From positions 75,913,469 through 75,977,468 of the forward strand of contig NC_088677.1 of NCBI RefSeq assembly GCF_950023065.1: 64,000 nt of DNA, written 5' to 3'. Shown in pieces: positions 35,019 through 45,649 of the stretch; positions within the stretch are counted from its first letter, which is position 1; every line of letters begins with the position of its first letter. The position numbers and the translations under genes were made by a program. This DNA is from Planococcus citri (Eukaryota > Arthropoda > Insecta > Hemiptera > Pseudococcidae). The notes under the pieces are model-generated. The model saw only the letters and a program-made list of their open reading frames with translations, was not told where the DNA came from and ran no database searches.

Positions 35019-36121
35019 CTTGTCATAGGGCAGATTGGCCCTACTGCCATAGGTAGTAATTCTCGTAACTACTCCCTATATTGAAAATACGCGGTAAAGT
35101 GTGTATCTATAAGTAGAATAGCGCTCGTGACGTCGTATACGTACACGTCATATTGGCAATATTCTTCTTCTTAAGTCATGTAGATGTATTAGGCAAAGGG
35201 TTCGCGGCTCGCGAGATCAAAGAGTTCAATGATCGTGCCGCCAGTACATTTATGGCTTATAGAGGAAAAGCCAACGATTAACCCTTGTCACAGGCAGCAA
35301 GTGTACTGAACAATTGCGCCAAAATCATCACGTGATTAAGAAGAAGAAGATTTATGCCTATAAAACATTGCAATTTGGCGCTAAATCTTCACTTGGTCTC
35401 GGTAATTGCGCAAATCTGGTTCCTTGTCGCGTGAATGTAATTGAAGGTGGATGGAAGTCTCGCGACTTCCTCCCCGAGAGTCTTATAGCATAACCCACCT
35501 CGCATGTGGATAAAATAATTTGTTTTTAACGTCATAGTGACGGAATTTATTGGTAAATCGCGATGAATCCGGACATACGCGATTTATGCAAAGTATATTT
35601 GTGTACTTCTTTTAGTTAGGTCCTGTCGACGCCTTTAGCATTAGGGAGGCACCCGAAAGAGACAGGAAAATGCGTACAGTGTTAGGTAAATGGTGAGATA
35701 CATTTGCTAATGTTGTTTTAAGTATTAATCAGAATTATTCGTTCCTTTAACGTAATTGTCGGTTATTAATTATGCTTTGAGACTTGAATCGTGATCAAGT
35801 CAACGTATGTGTTTACTTAATAGTTCAGATATAACCATCTGCGTATGGTTGTATCTTATTACCAGTATATAGACATTTTCATTTCCATACTATGTTGAGA
35901 AACATAATACACGATGTATGTTGATGATACTTGTAAATAGTGTAAATATACATAATAAGTAAAAAGAGTTTTATTTATTATGTATCTCGTAATTAAATGT
36001 GAGTAGTGCAGTTAGGAAAACTACCCCCAATGAGCTAATCCGGCAAATGGCAAATTCTCCCCTCCTAGAGAGTGAGTATTTTCCTCCCCACCTTACAAAG
36101 TTATTCAAAATCACACTATAT
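35019..36121 (+). mobile_element. Possible solo LTR or LTR-retroelement remnant
   Basis: A single-copy-looking block starts with TGTCATAGGG exactly where the third duplication unit breaks off after ACCT. Another ACCT follows a CA dinucleotide at 36121 (TATATCA then ACCTACC). That is TG...CA with a 4-bp repeat. A TATAAAA lies at about 35359, and AATAAA-like signals lie downstream. The right boundary could be coincidence, and no primer-binding site or coding region is seen. Low confidence. Confidence 0.3.
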
Positions 36122-36275
36122 CAACCTACCTAAAATCCTCGTCCCATCTTTGATTATGCAAACTTTGATGAAAATTTATAAAATAATATACCGGTATGTA
36201 TTAATTAATCTATTAATTAAAAATAAATTATTTAAAAAATTTCAAAAAACCACGAACCAACCCCTACCGCAACTA

Positions 36276-37782
36276 CAGGGATCCCAGAAATATCGAGTAC
36301 CCCTAAAAAAGTTTTCTACTAAAATACTTTGGTTGGTCACAGTTGATGATAATAATGATTGCACATGATTGGTTGTTGGACTGGAGAGATAACATTCCAC
36401 CAATCTGTACATAGACACTGGACCTGCGTATAAGATAAGACAACCAACTGGCAGCCATCTTGACAAAATATCCTGTGCAACGCCAATTTCACCCACTGGG
36501 TGCTCTTGGCAGCGCTGTACTTCAATCTGCAGGCAACGGGGAAGAGGGACGGTAGTGATATTTTGTGTAGAGCCAATTTCTCCCACTGGATGCTCTTGGC
36601 TGCACTAGGGCTGCGCTGTATTTTGCATGGTACTTTGTTCAAGAATTTGACATCAGCGCTGCGAAGAGCACCCAGCGGGATAAGACAACCAACTGCAGGC
36701 CTGATTTACTCATTTCTGCAGTCAGAAATTGCCGTTTTGACAGTCAGATTCGCAGTCTGACTACAATCAACCAATCAGAAACAAGTATTTTTTTGATATT
36801 CCAAGATGGCGCTGACTTGTCACTTGTCAGAAGACTGAGTGGAGATCTGAGTGTGGATCACTGGATCTGCCTAGTCAGATCCACACTCAGAACTACAGTC
36901 AGATATTGCATTTTTGGCAGTCAGAAAATACATTCTGACTGATATGTGGTCATATCCCTAGTCAGATGCACTGTCAAAAAAAATGCCGTTTTGCCAACCG
37001 GGGGTTGAGGGGAGGGGAACGGAAGTGGCGAAGAAAACTTGTGTAACGCAAATAAATTTATTCCACAGCAGAGCTGTGGGACCGAATCAATTTTGGGATT
37101 AGATTTCGGTTTCAGGATTGAAATTTTTTCATTTTGGGATTGAATTTGTTTCGGGATTTGTTCTTCAAATTTTTATTTCAGTTTTGGGATTCGATTCGTT
37201 TTGGGGTTGAAAAATTTGTTTTGGTTCCGGGTTGAATCAGTTTTGGTTTCGGGATTTTCATTTCAACCAATAATTTTAAGCCCAAATTCACTAATGAACC
37301 TTGCAGGGGTCTTATGTAAAAATGGGAGGTTTTGACCTGAAAAATCCAATGGAGTGATTAGTTTAACGTTTTAAGAGCATATTTTGCTGAATTCGTCAAG
37401 TAATTTATATTGTAATCTGAATGATCCATTTTTCAAAATAAAATTGCGGGAAAAAGGCAAAAATTGAATTGAAATCCCAAAACCGAAACGATTTTGTTTT
37501 GGTTCCGGCCTTCCGGGATTGTTTCGGGTTCAAAATTATATCAGTTTCAGGATCAAGAAAAATAACAATTTCGGTTTCGGGATTGGTTTTGGGATCGGAT
37601 TTGATTTGAATCGGGATTTAATCAGTTCCGGTTTTGGAATTGTTTCGGTCTCACAGCTCTGTTCCGCAGGTCCAGTGTCTATACACCGATCATAATATGC
37701 ATCTATTTTACGTTGCCAACCTATATTTTTAATGAAAAACTTTTTTTGGGGCTTGGGGTACTCGATATTTCTGGGCACCCTG
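36276..37782. mobile_element. Mariner-like (TA-flanked) non-autonomous TIR element, 1.5 kb
   Basis: The left end CAGGGATCCCAGAAATATCG and the right-end complement CAGGGTGCCCAGAAATATCG are inverted over about 27 bp, continuing to AGTACCCC. Both ends are flanked by TA (36274-36275, 37783-37784), as for Tc1/mariner insertions. Subterminally, AGACACTGGACCTGCG (about 36413) pairs with GCAGGTCCAGTGTCT near 37666. The interior holds a decayed direct repeat around 36480-36620 (GCCAATTTCTCCCACTGG-like) and a nested hAT-like element. There is no transposase frame. Confidence 0.75.
37069..37661. mobile_element. hAT-like MITE nested in the mariner-like element, 593 bp
   Basis: The ends CAGAGCTGTGGGACCGAA (37069) and TTCGGTCTCACAGCTCTG (to 37661) are inverted. 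The flanks TTCCACAG (37061-37068) and TTCCGCAG (37662-37669) are 8-bp duplications with one mismatch. The interior is repeated TTTTGGGATTG/TCGGGATT words. It inserted after the host mariner-like element was already in place. Confidence 0.75.
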
Positions 37783-37784
37783 TA

Positions 37785-38639
37785 GCAAACTGCCTACAAA
37801 AAAAAGTAAACAACCAATCAGAAATCAAATCACCTCACCTGCGTGAGTTGACTTTGATTTTGCGCATCAAATGACTCTCCAAAAGTATCGATACCAATTT
37901 TTCACACTTTTGCCCATGTTTTTTTCACCATGGGCTGCCGGCCCAGAGGAAAAAACGAAAAATGCAGTGACAATTTGACAACAGCTGGAATTTCAAAAAA
38001 ATTTGAGCAGGTTTTGGTAATTTTTGTTTTTTTTCATGTTTTTACTCGCATTTTGAGGAGCCTGCTCACTTCTGCGATGCTCAGTGGGGTCGCGTCGTCC
38101 TTACGGCGGCTTCGACTGTATACCCAAGTCACAATAAGGGGTTGTCGTAAGAGGTTACGACTCATACGGTGGAAACGTTTGCGTTCCATCTAGTGGTGCC
38201 ACTTTCGGGCTAATAAAGATGAGTGCGGGGATGGTTAATGTCAGCCTAACCTGCGTAACGATATTGCCATTTGCCTGCCATCGAGTATCAGTCCTGCCTT
38301 TGTGGATCCCCAGAGATTCGTCTCTGCGATCCAACCACACGCAGTAAGTGGTGCACTCTAGGTTTTGCATACACTTGCTCGCGTGAGAGTGAGGGTTTTT
38401 TGAGAGAAATTTCAAATTCAAAGGCTGACCTGGTCTCGTTGCTTCGGCCAACTTGCCAGGCAGGTGAGCGTGCGTGTAGCGAGTATGGTGATCTGGACTG
38501 TGTACGATGTCTGGTTGTAATTGAATTTGTGTTTTCGTTTTGTAAAATTTGAATGAAAAATATATTAAATTGGGATGAAATCGGAAGTTAAAGAATGGTA
38601 ATTGTGTGGTGTTTAATTTTATTGATCACGTTTTTACAG
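37785..38639. other. Unassigned stretch with a GC-rich core
   Basis: The part 38080-38480 has markedly higher GC than its surroundings and an open frame at 38271-38552 (+). It shows no domain and no inverted ends. It could be a decayed retroelement or part of a gene, since it precedes the exon-like pieces at 38640. I cannot decide. Confidence 0.3.
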
Positions 38640-39050
38640 CAACTTATCAAGGCTCGAATACCGAATAATAGTACATTGCAAATCATTGAAATGATACACT
38701 GTGTGATGTATCCGCTGAAAATGAAATTGAGAAGTGAATTCACTCGTGAGCTGTAGGTAATCATGATTAATCTGGAAAATTGATCTATTTGAGCGATTTT
38801 TTTTGGAGCCGCATTAAATTGAACCCTTTTGACCGCATTTGAGAAGTGAAACTATCAGGAAAAGGCTTTATTCTACGCTGTTGTCTACAAAGAAGTGTTG
38901 AACGAGGTAAGTTGGTATTCCTGATCAAAGTAAATTGAACTCAGCGGCCTCAATACTGTAGAATTGAGAGTAGACGTGAAATTTGAAAATGGCGAACGAG
39001 TTGCCTACTTACAAGGCGCCAAAAACGCTCGAAACGTGGAGGTTTTCGAT
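38640..39050 (+). CDS. Possible gene fragment, three frame-compatible exons
   Basis: Three pieces join in one frame with consensus borders: 38640-38745 (acceptor TTTTTACAG, donor C/GTGAGC), 38859-38906 (acceptor CTATCAG, donor GAG/GTAAGT) and from 38962 onward (acceptor CTGTAG). Exon 1 reads QLIKARIPNNSTLQIIEMIH and is open only in this frame. Exon 3 reads ELRVDVKFENGERVAYLQGA, then KNARNVEVFDHL. I know no such family. Frame continuity over three exons supports a real or recently real gene, but neither a start nor an end is defined. The last exon is the founder of the repeats that follow. Confidence 0.35.
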
Positions 39051-40470
39051 CATTTGAGGCAAAAATCTGATCGTGTAAATGAAGTTGCCTACTCTCAAGG
39101 CGCAAGAATTACTTGAAACGTGAGATTTTTCAGCCATTTGGAGAAAAAAAATAATCGTGTTAATGAAGTTGCCTACTGAGGCGCAAAAATTACTCGAAAA
39201 CTAGGGTTTTTTGATACATTTGATTTTTTGCTTTTGGGTTTTAATGCGGGAAATTGGCACTCCTGGCTGAAAACAATTGTGAATTCAAACGTAGTGATCT
39301 AAATTTACCCCCAGAATCACCTTTTTACATTCGCAAGGTGTTCTGAAATTGAGAAAAACGTGAATATATTTGAAGATGTCAAAGCGGTTGCCTACTCTCA
39401 AGGCGCAAAAATCACTCGAAACGTGGGTTTTTGCAATGCGTTTGATTTTTTTTACTTTTGAAACAGTTTTTAATGCAGGAAATTGGCATGCCTGGCTGAA
39501 AACAATGGTAAATTTGAAATCAGCGGGGTGAATTTACCCCAAAAGCACCATTTCACATTCGTAACGGGCTTCAAAATGAAGAAAAACGTGAAAATATTTG
39601 ATGATGTCAAAGAAGTTGCCTACTCTCAAGGCATGAAAATTATTCGAAACGTGGGAGTTTTTGACCATGGTAAGTAAAGGTACTTTTAATTTAATCCGGT
39701 AAGTTGGCATCCCTGACTTAAAATATTGAGTACGGTACAACAAATTGCGTATTCGTAATCTGTAATGCTTAATTAGTATTAATCGACCCTTTATGCAGCC
39801 TATTATAGCTTTCAAGTTGAGAAAAAACGTGAATAATGGCACATTTTTGAGCGAAAAACAAATGAGCCATTTCGAACAGAAGGAAGCTCTGACGGCCAAT
39901 CTGACACCGGAAATGAATTCGCCGTCCCAAAAAAACCCCGAAGCCGAAAATTCAGCTCAATTGCGCCTTAATTTCGATGGGTCATTTTTTTGCAAAGAAT
40001 TGGGCATTTTGCACCGAAAAATGACCCCTCGAAATTGCAGTCCAATCGAGCTGAATTTTTGATCAAAGGAGTTTTTTGGGACAGGGAATCCAATTCCGGT
40101 GTTCAATCGCCCGGGCGAAGCTTCCTTCTACTCGAAAACTGCACTTTTTTAAACTCAAAAATTATGTTTGAAAAAACACCGGATTTTGCACTTTTAATGC
40201 CGTTTTCTGACCCGTTTGGGGTCGAATGAAAAATGAACGTCATTTTCGGGTTCAGCGACCTCAAATTAGTCAGAAAATTTCAATAAAAATTCAAAATTGG
40301 ACAACTTTTTTACATTTGTAGAAGGCTTTGAAATGGAATGAAGAAAAATGGAAATTTTTTTAAAGTGTCAAAGAAGTTGCCTACTCTCAACTCACAAGGC
40401 ATGGAAATTATTCGAAACGTGGACGTTTTCAACGAATATAATTTTCAAGAAATTCGATTGAGAAATACAT
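38990..40470 (+). repeat. Tandem repeats of an exon-like unit (VAYSQG motif)
   Basis: GTTGCCTACT(CT)CAAGGCG occurs about six times (about 39010, 39085, 39167, 39390, 39615 and 40375). It is followed each time by AAAATTAYTCGAAACGTGG. Two units of about 230 bp (39250-39480 and 39480-39700) share an upstream GAAATTGGCA(T/C)(T/G)CCTGGCTGAAAACAAT and a downstream splice-like border. In the best copy (39560-39668) the frame reads DDVKEVAYSQGMKIIRNVGV and ends at a donor ATG/GTAAGT. Others carry stops. This looks like repeated exon duplication followed by decay. Confidence 0.5.
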
Positions 40471-40539
40471 TTTCAACGTCGAGTTATTTTTAATCCGGTA
40501 AGTATGCCATTGATTTTTTTGACTTACTATTATCGTAAA

Positions 40540-43410
40540 AAGAATGTCAAAATTGAAATCATCGATATCGAAAACCTCATAATCGATGTATCACTCGCCT
40601 AGTTTGACGGAATTTCAAATTCTCCCCTCCTGTAGCCTCACCCCCTACTCCAAACGAAAAATGGGTGTCAAATTTGGAATCTACGACATCGAAAACCTAA
40701 TAGTCGACACATCACTCGCTATGTATTGATCAAGTTCCATGGAAAATGAATCTTTTTTTCAAAAAAGTTGAACTTTCAGATAGAAAAAAGCTCGATCGAC
40801 TGAAACTAACGATCTTGAAGTGATCAGCGACGTTTTATTAATGATAATCGAATATGCGTACACGTTAATTGGGCTTCATTCGAGTAAAAAGCTCAATTTT
40901 CAAAAAATTCAAATTTGCTAATTTTAGTCATTTTCGAGTATATTTTGATGCTAAATGAGACCAATTTCATTAGGAGGATATGGGATATTAGAGGGTTCTA
41001 TGCTCCTAATACTTGAACTTTTGAATCAATTTTACGAGCTTTAGAGAGCTTTTTAGGCTGTACGAAGGGTACGAATAGGGGGGTTTTTGTGGTCGGTGAA
41101 TTCGTTTCCGGTATTGGTACTGCCAAAAAGCTCAAAGTTTCCTCTGAAATGAAGCTTTTTTTCATAAAAATTGAACTTTCATGTAGAAGAAAGCTTGATC
41201 GACTAAAATAAACGAGTTTGACATGATCAGCGATGCTTGATTAGTGATAATCGACTATTCGTACACCCTATTTTGCTTTCATTTGGCTGAAAAGCTTGAT
41301 TTTGAAAAAGCACAAATATTCCAATTCTGATCGTTTTCAAGTACTTTTGATGCTAAATAAGACCTATTTCACTAGGAGAATATAGAATATTAGGAGGTTC
41401 GATACTCCTAATACTTGAACTCTTGAATCAATTTTGCCAGCTTTAGAGACCTTTTTAGGCTGTACGAACAGTCCGAATAGGGGGGTTTTTGGGGTCGACG
41501 AATTCGTTTCCGGTGTTGGTACTGCCGAAAAGTTCAAAGTTTCCTCTATAATGGAGCTTTTTTTCATAAAAGTTGAACTTTTAGGTAGAAAAAAGTTCAA
41601 TCGATCAAAACTAACGAGCTTGAAGTGATCAGCAATGCTGAATTAGTGATACTCGACTACTCGTACAGCCTAAAAAACTGTCTAAAGCTCGCATAATTGA
41701 TTCAAAAGTTCAAGTATTAGGAGAATCGAACCTCTTAATACTCTATATTCTCCTAATGAAATTGGTCTCATTTGGCATCAAATGTACTCAAAAATGACTA
41801 AAATTAGCAAATTTGAACTTTTTCAAAATTGTGCTTTTCAACCGAATGAAAGCCAAATAGGGTGTACGAATAGTCGATTGTCACTAATTAAACATCGCTG
41901 ATCACGTCAAGCTCGTTAGTTTTGGTCGATCGAGCTTTCTTCTCATTGAAAGCTCAACTTTTATGAAAAAAAGCTTCATTTTGGAAGGAACTTTGAGCTT
42001 TTTGCAAGAACCAACGGCGGAAATGAATTCGCCGTACCCCAAAACCCCCTCATTCGCCCAGTTCGTACAGCTTGAAAAGCTCTCTAAAGCTCGCAAAATT
42101 GATTCGAAAGTTCAAGTATTAGGAGTATCGAACCTCCTAATATCCCATATTCTCCTAATGAAATTGGTCTCTTTTTGCATCTTTTATTCTCAAAAATGGT
42201 CAAAATTGAAAAATTTCTGTTTTTTCAAAATTGAGCTTTTTGGCCAAATGAATGTCAATTAGGGTGTACGAATAGTCGATTATTACTAATTGAGCATCGC
42301 TGATCACGTCAAGCTCGTTTATTTTAGCCGATCGAGCTTTCTTCTAACTGAAAGCTCAACTTTTATGAAAAAAAAGCTTCATTTCAGAGGGAACTTTGAG
42401 CTTTTTGGCAGCACCAACACCGGAAACGATTTCGCCGACCCCAAAAACCCCCCTATTCGTACCCTTCGTACAGCCTAAAAAGCTCTATAAAGCTCGCAAA
42501 ATTGATTCAAAAGTTCAAGTATTAGGAGTATTGAACCTCCTAATACTCTATATTCTCCTAATGAAATTGGTCTCTTTTAGCATCAAACGTACTCGAAAAT
42601 GACTAAAATTAGCAAATTTGAACTTTTTGAAAATTGAGCTTTTTAGCCGAATGAAAGCCAAATAGAGTGTACGAATAGTCGATAATCACTAATGAAGCAT
42701 CGCTGATCACGTCAAGCTCGGTAGTTTTGATCACTAGATCTTTTTTGTACCTGAAAGTTCAACTTTTATGAAAAAAAGCTTCATTTCGGAGGGAACTTTG
42801 AGCTTTTTGCTTGAACCAACACCAGAAACGAATTCACCGCATCCAAAAACCCCCATATTCGTACTCTTCGTATAGCCTAAAAAACTCTCTAAAGCTCGCA
42901 AAATTGATTCAAAAGTTCAAGTATTAGGAGCATAGAACCCTCTAATATCCCATATCCTCCTAATGAAATTGGTCTCATTTAGAAATTAGAATCAAATATA
43001 TTCAAAAATGACTAAAATGAGCAAATTTTGAACTTTTTGAAAATTGAGCTTTACAGCCACATGAAAGCCAAATAGCGTGTACGAATACTCGATTATCACT
43101 AATTAAACGTTGCTGATCACGTCAAGCTCATTATTTTCGATCTATCGAGCTTTTTTCAACCTGAAAGTTCAACTTTTTTGAAAAAAAGCTTCATGTTCCA
43201 TGGAACTTGATCAATACATAGCGAGTGATGTATCGATTATTAGGTTTTCGATGTCGTAGATTCCAAATTTGACATCCATTTTTCGTTTGGAGTAGGGGGT
43301 GAGGCTGCAGGAGGGGAAAATTTGAAATTCCATCAAAATAGGCGAATGATACATCGATTATGAGGTTTTCGATATCGATGATTTCAATTTTGACATACAT
43401 TTTTCGATAA
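40540..43410. repeat. 2.9-kb foldback of inverted tandem ~400-bp units
   Basis: The outer arms are inverted: 40540-40760 (ATCATCGATATCGAAAACCTC, CCACGACATCGAAAACC-like, TTGATCAAGTTCCATGG) and 43187-43405. Inside, two and a half forward units (about 40770-41670) are followed by about four inverted units (41680-43180). Each unit carries GATCAGCGATGCTTGATTAGTGAT, TGTACGAATAG, TTAGGAGGTTCGATACTCC and TTCAAGTATTAGGAG. An extra forward half-unit sits at 43500-43690. The short open frames inside are repeated artefacts. Confidence 0.8.
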
Positions 43411-44041
43411 GAGGAAGTCAAAAAATCAATTGCATACTTATCAGTCCGAATCGAGGGGTTTTCGGGGTCGGCGAACTCGCTTCCGATGTTGGTGCTCCAG
43501 TTCAAAGTTCCCTGGGAAATGAGTTTTTTTCAAAAAAGTTGAACTTTGAGTTACAAAAAAGCTCGATCGACTGAAATAAAACGATGCTTGATTAATGATT
43601 AGTGATAATCGACTACTTGTGCACCCTATATTGCTTTCATTTGGCTGAAAAGCTCAATTTTGAAAAAGTTCATATTTGCTAATTATTTTTAGTCATAACG
43701 TTCGTGGAAATTCGCGTTACAAACGCGATAAGTTGCCTATCGTATTTTCTTGAAGGCGTTTTATTCAGTCAAAAATTCTATCAAGTCGAATTACAATATA
43801 ATTTTTTCGAGTGAAAAATCGATTTTTTTGAAGCTTGAATCGTAATTATCATTTATGTAAACCGTTTGAAGGAGGTTTCAAATAAAATAAATTCAGGTTC
43901 GGTGAATTGTACGAAGATTTTGAATTAATCGCAGGATCATTATTTAATACGAAATCGATATTTGTACCATTCGGAGTCAATCACCTCTCGTAAAAATACC
44001 CAATTCAATAACAGAAAAACAATACAAATAAGTCGTTTTTG

Positions 44042-44047
44042 TTTTAT
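44042..44047 (-). terminator. Poly(A) signal of RPS29
   Basis: On the minus strand this reads AATAAA, about 100 nt past the RPS29 stop codon in the short 3' UTR. Cleavage is expected 10-30 nt further, near 44015-44030. Confidence 0.6.
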
Positions 44048-44146
44048 TAATAATAACAAAAAAACATCACGAAATTCCTTATCATAATTTTTAGATTACT
44101 TTCAGAGGCATGTAAAGCTGTTCATCTTCGAATAGTACGTTCTTCT

Positions 44147-44763
44147 TTAGTCAAGCTGTAACAAACAAAGACGCAATTGATTAATTACCAAGATACGATG
44201 AAATCTCACACAAAATATCACCATAATAATAATGATTTCCAAGTACATAAAATTAACCAAGAAACTAGTTCCACTGGGACAATAAGCACAGAGAACCATC
44301 TGCTCAAAAACTCAATCTTCGTTACTTATCACACGAAAAATACTCGAAATACTTTCACTTACAATATGAGCATTTTTCTAAATCACACAATAATTAATCC
44401 ATCATTCAACACGACGTATAAATTAATTAATCTGAGAAACAATACCTTCTTGAAGCCGATATCGCTGGCATACTCTCTGAAACATTGTCGGCAGAGGTTC
44501 AATCCATACTTTCTGATAATACCGTGTTTGTTGGCGCAAGCTCGACTGTAAAACACATAACACGATATAATAGTACCATTAAATCAACCCATAATTCGTG
44601 TAACATTACATGAAATTAGATGAAAAGCTGAACATTCTACGTGGAAAGAAGTCTGATGAAAATCATCAACACGTATCGTAAAAATTCCAAAATCAACTTA
44701 CCAAGATCGAGATCCTTGGCCGTATTTTCGTGGATGCGAATACCAAATATTCTGGAAACCCAT
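44147..44763 (-). CDS. RPS29: 40S ribosomal protein S29 (uS14), complete
   Basis: A small-subunit ribosomal protein with one zinc ribbon. Coding exons on the minus strand: 44763-44702, 44545-44446 and 44155-44147, with GTAAGT and GTATTG donors and TTTTACAG and TTGTTACAG acceptors. The product is 56 residues, exactly the usual length. It starts MGFQNIWYSHPRKYGQGSRS and holds the zinc cysteines as C21-R-A-C24 and C39-R-Q-C42. It ends SDIGFKKLD, the arthropod form. The last exon encodes only L-D-stop. It lies 0.9 kb downstream of ELP3 on the same strand. The candidate start of transcription is the pyrimidine tract near 44874. Confidence 0.97.
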
Positions 44764-44857
44764 TTTTACTAATTGAATACAATAAAGATATTAAATAATA
44801 ACGAAATTATTCGTTTTATAACATCAAAAATACATCGAATTCGCGAACAGCTTTCGT

Positions 44858-44880
44858 CAGTTTCGTCAGAAAAGAAAACT
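44858..44880 (-). promoter_or_regulatory. Candidate TOP transcription start of RPS29
   Basis: On the minus strand the sequence TTTTCTTTTCTGACGAAAC lies about 110 nt upstream of the ATG. A C followed by a pyrimidine run is the 5'TOP pattern of ribosomal-protein mRNAs. ATGs between it and the RPS29 start would be removed by an optional leader intron (donor GAT/GTATTT near 44837, acceptor AATTAG near 44770). This is inference. Confidence 0.4.
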
Positions 44881-45649
44881 CGTGTTTGTAAAAATTAAAA
44901 TTTAGTTGGATTTCGAGATGTAAAATTTAAGCAACACTAGCGCTGAGCGACGTTGTTTGAGTTGCCTACAGAGTATTTTTGCAGGCGTTTTTCGTCTTTT
45001 GAAGTTCTGATTTTCCAAATTAGCTGGATTTCTTCATGTTTACTCCTCGAATGCCAAATTTGAGCGTATTTTCGCAGCAATTCATCGTATTTGAGGCCAA
45101 AATGTCCAACTTCAACATACATTTTCATTAAAATATTCCCGAACAATAACGCTATAGTCGTTATTTTACAATAAATCATCGAAGAATCATTCCTCGAGAA
45201 CATAAATTCAGATTAATAACCGATCTACATAATGAAGATACGCAAATAACGAATTTTATAACAAATAATCATTAAAACAAAACAATATTACACAACATCG
45301 AAGTATTCGAGTTCAATATCACGTTCGAAATGATCTCAAAACGTAATAACTCGAGTTAGCATTAATATTTCGACAATAATTCATATTCGTAACATCGATA
45401 AATAAATTCGAATAAAATAATACATCGAGTAATAATATCACAACGATCACGTTTTCAACGTAAAAATAATCGAGTCATCAGTCATCGATTTCAAAAGTTT
45501 ACCAGAAACAGAAACCGATCCTTTCAACATGTCAGATCTCTCGTGTCTCGAAAGGACATTTCACATCTACGATCAAAATAGCCAACAAAAAAAAACAACA
45601 TCGATCGTACAAGAAATACCGAAACAGAAATCACACAGAAATTAAATCC
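44881..45649 (-). other. ELP3 3' UTR and ELP3-RPS29 spacer
   Basis: AT-rich DNA between the ELP3 stop and the RPS29 start of transcription. An 88-codon minus-strand open frame (45203-44937) shares GTTGCCTAC-type words with the repeats at 39000 and 43730 and is not called as a gene. I could not find a clear AATAAA for ELP3. Confidence 0.5.

Noticed and set aside
44937..45203. 88-codon minus-strand open frame between ELP3 and RPS29
   Set aside because: It starts with an ATG and reads plausibly, but it lies in the ELP3 3' UTR/spacer, shares GTTGCCTAC-type words with nearby repeats, and shows no homology I know. Too weak to call a gene.
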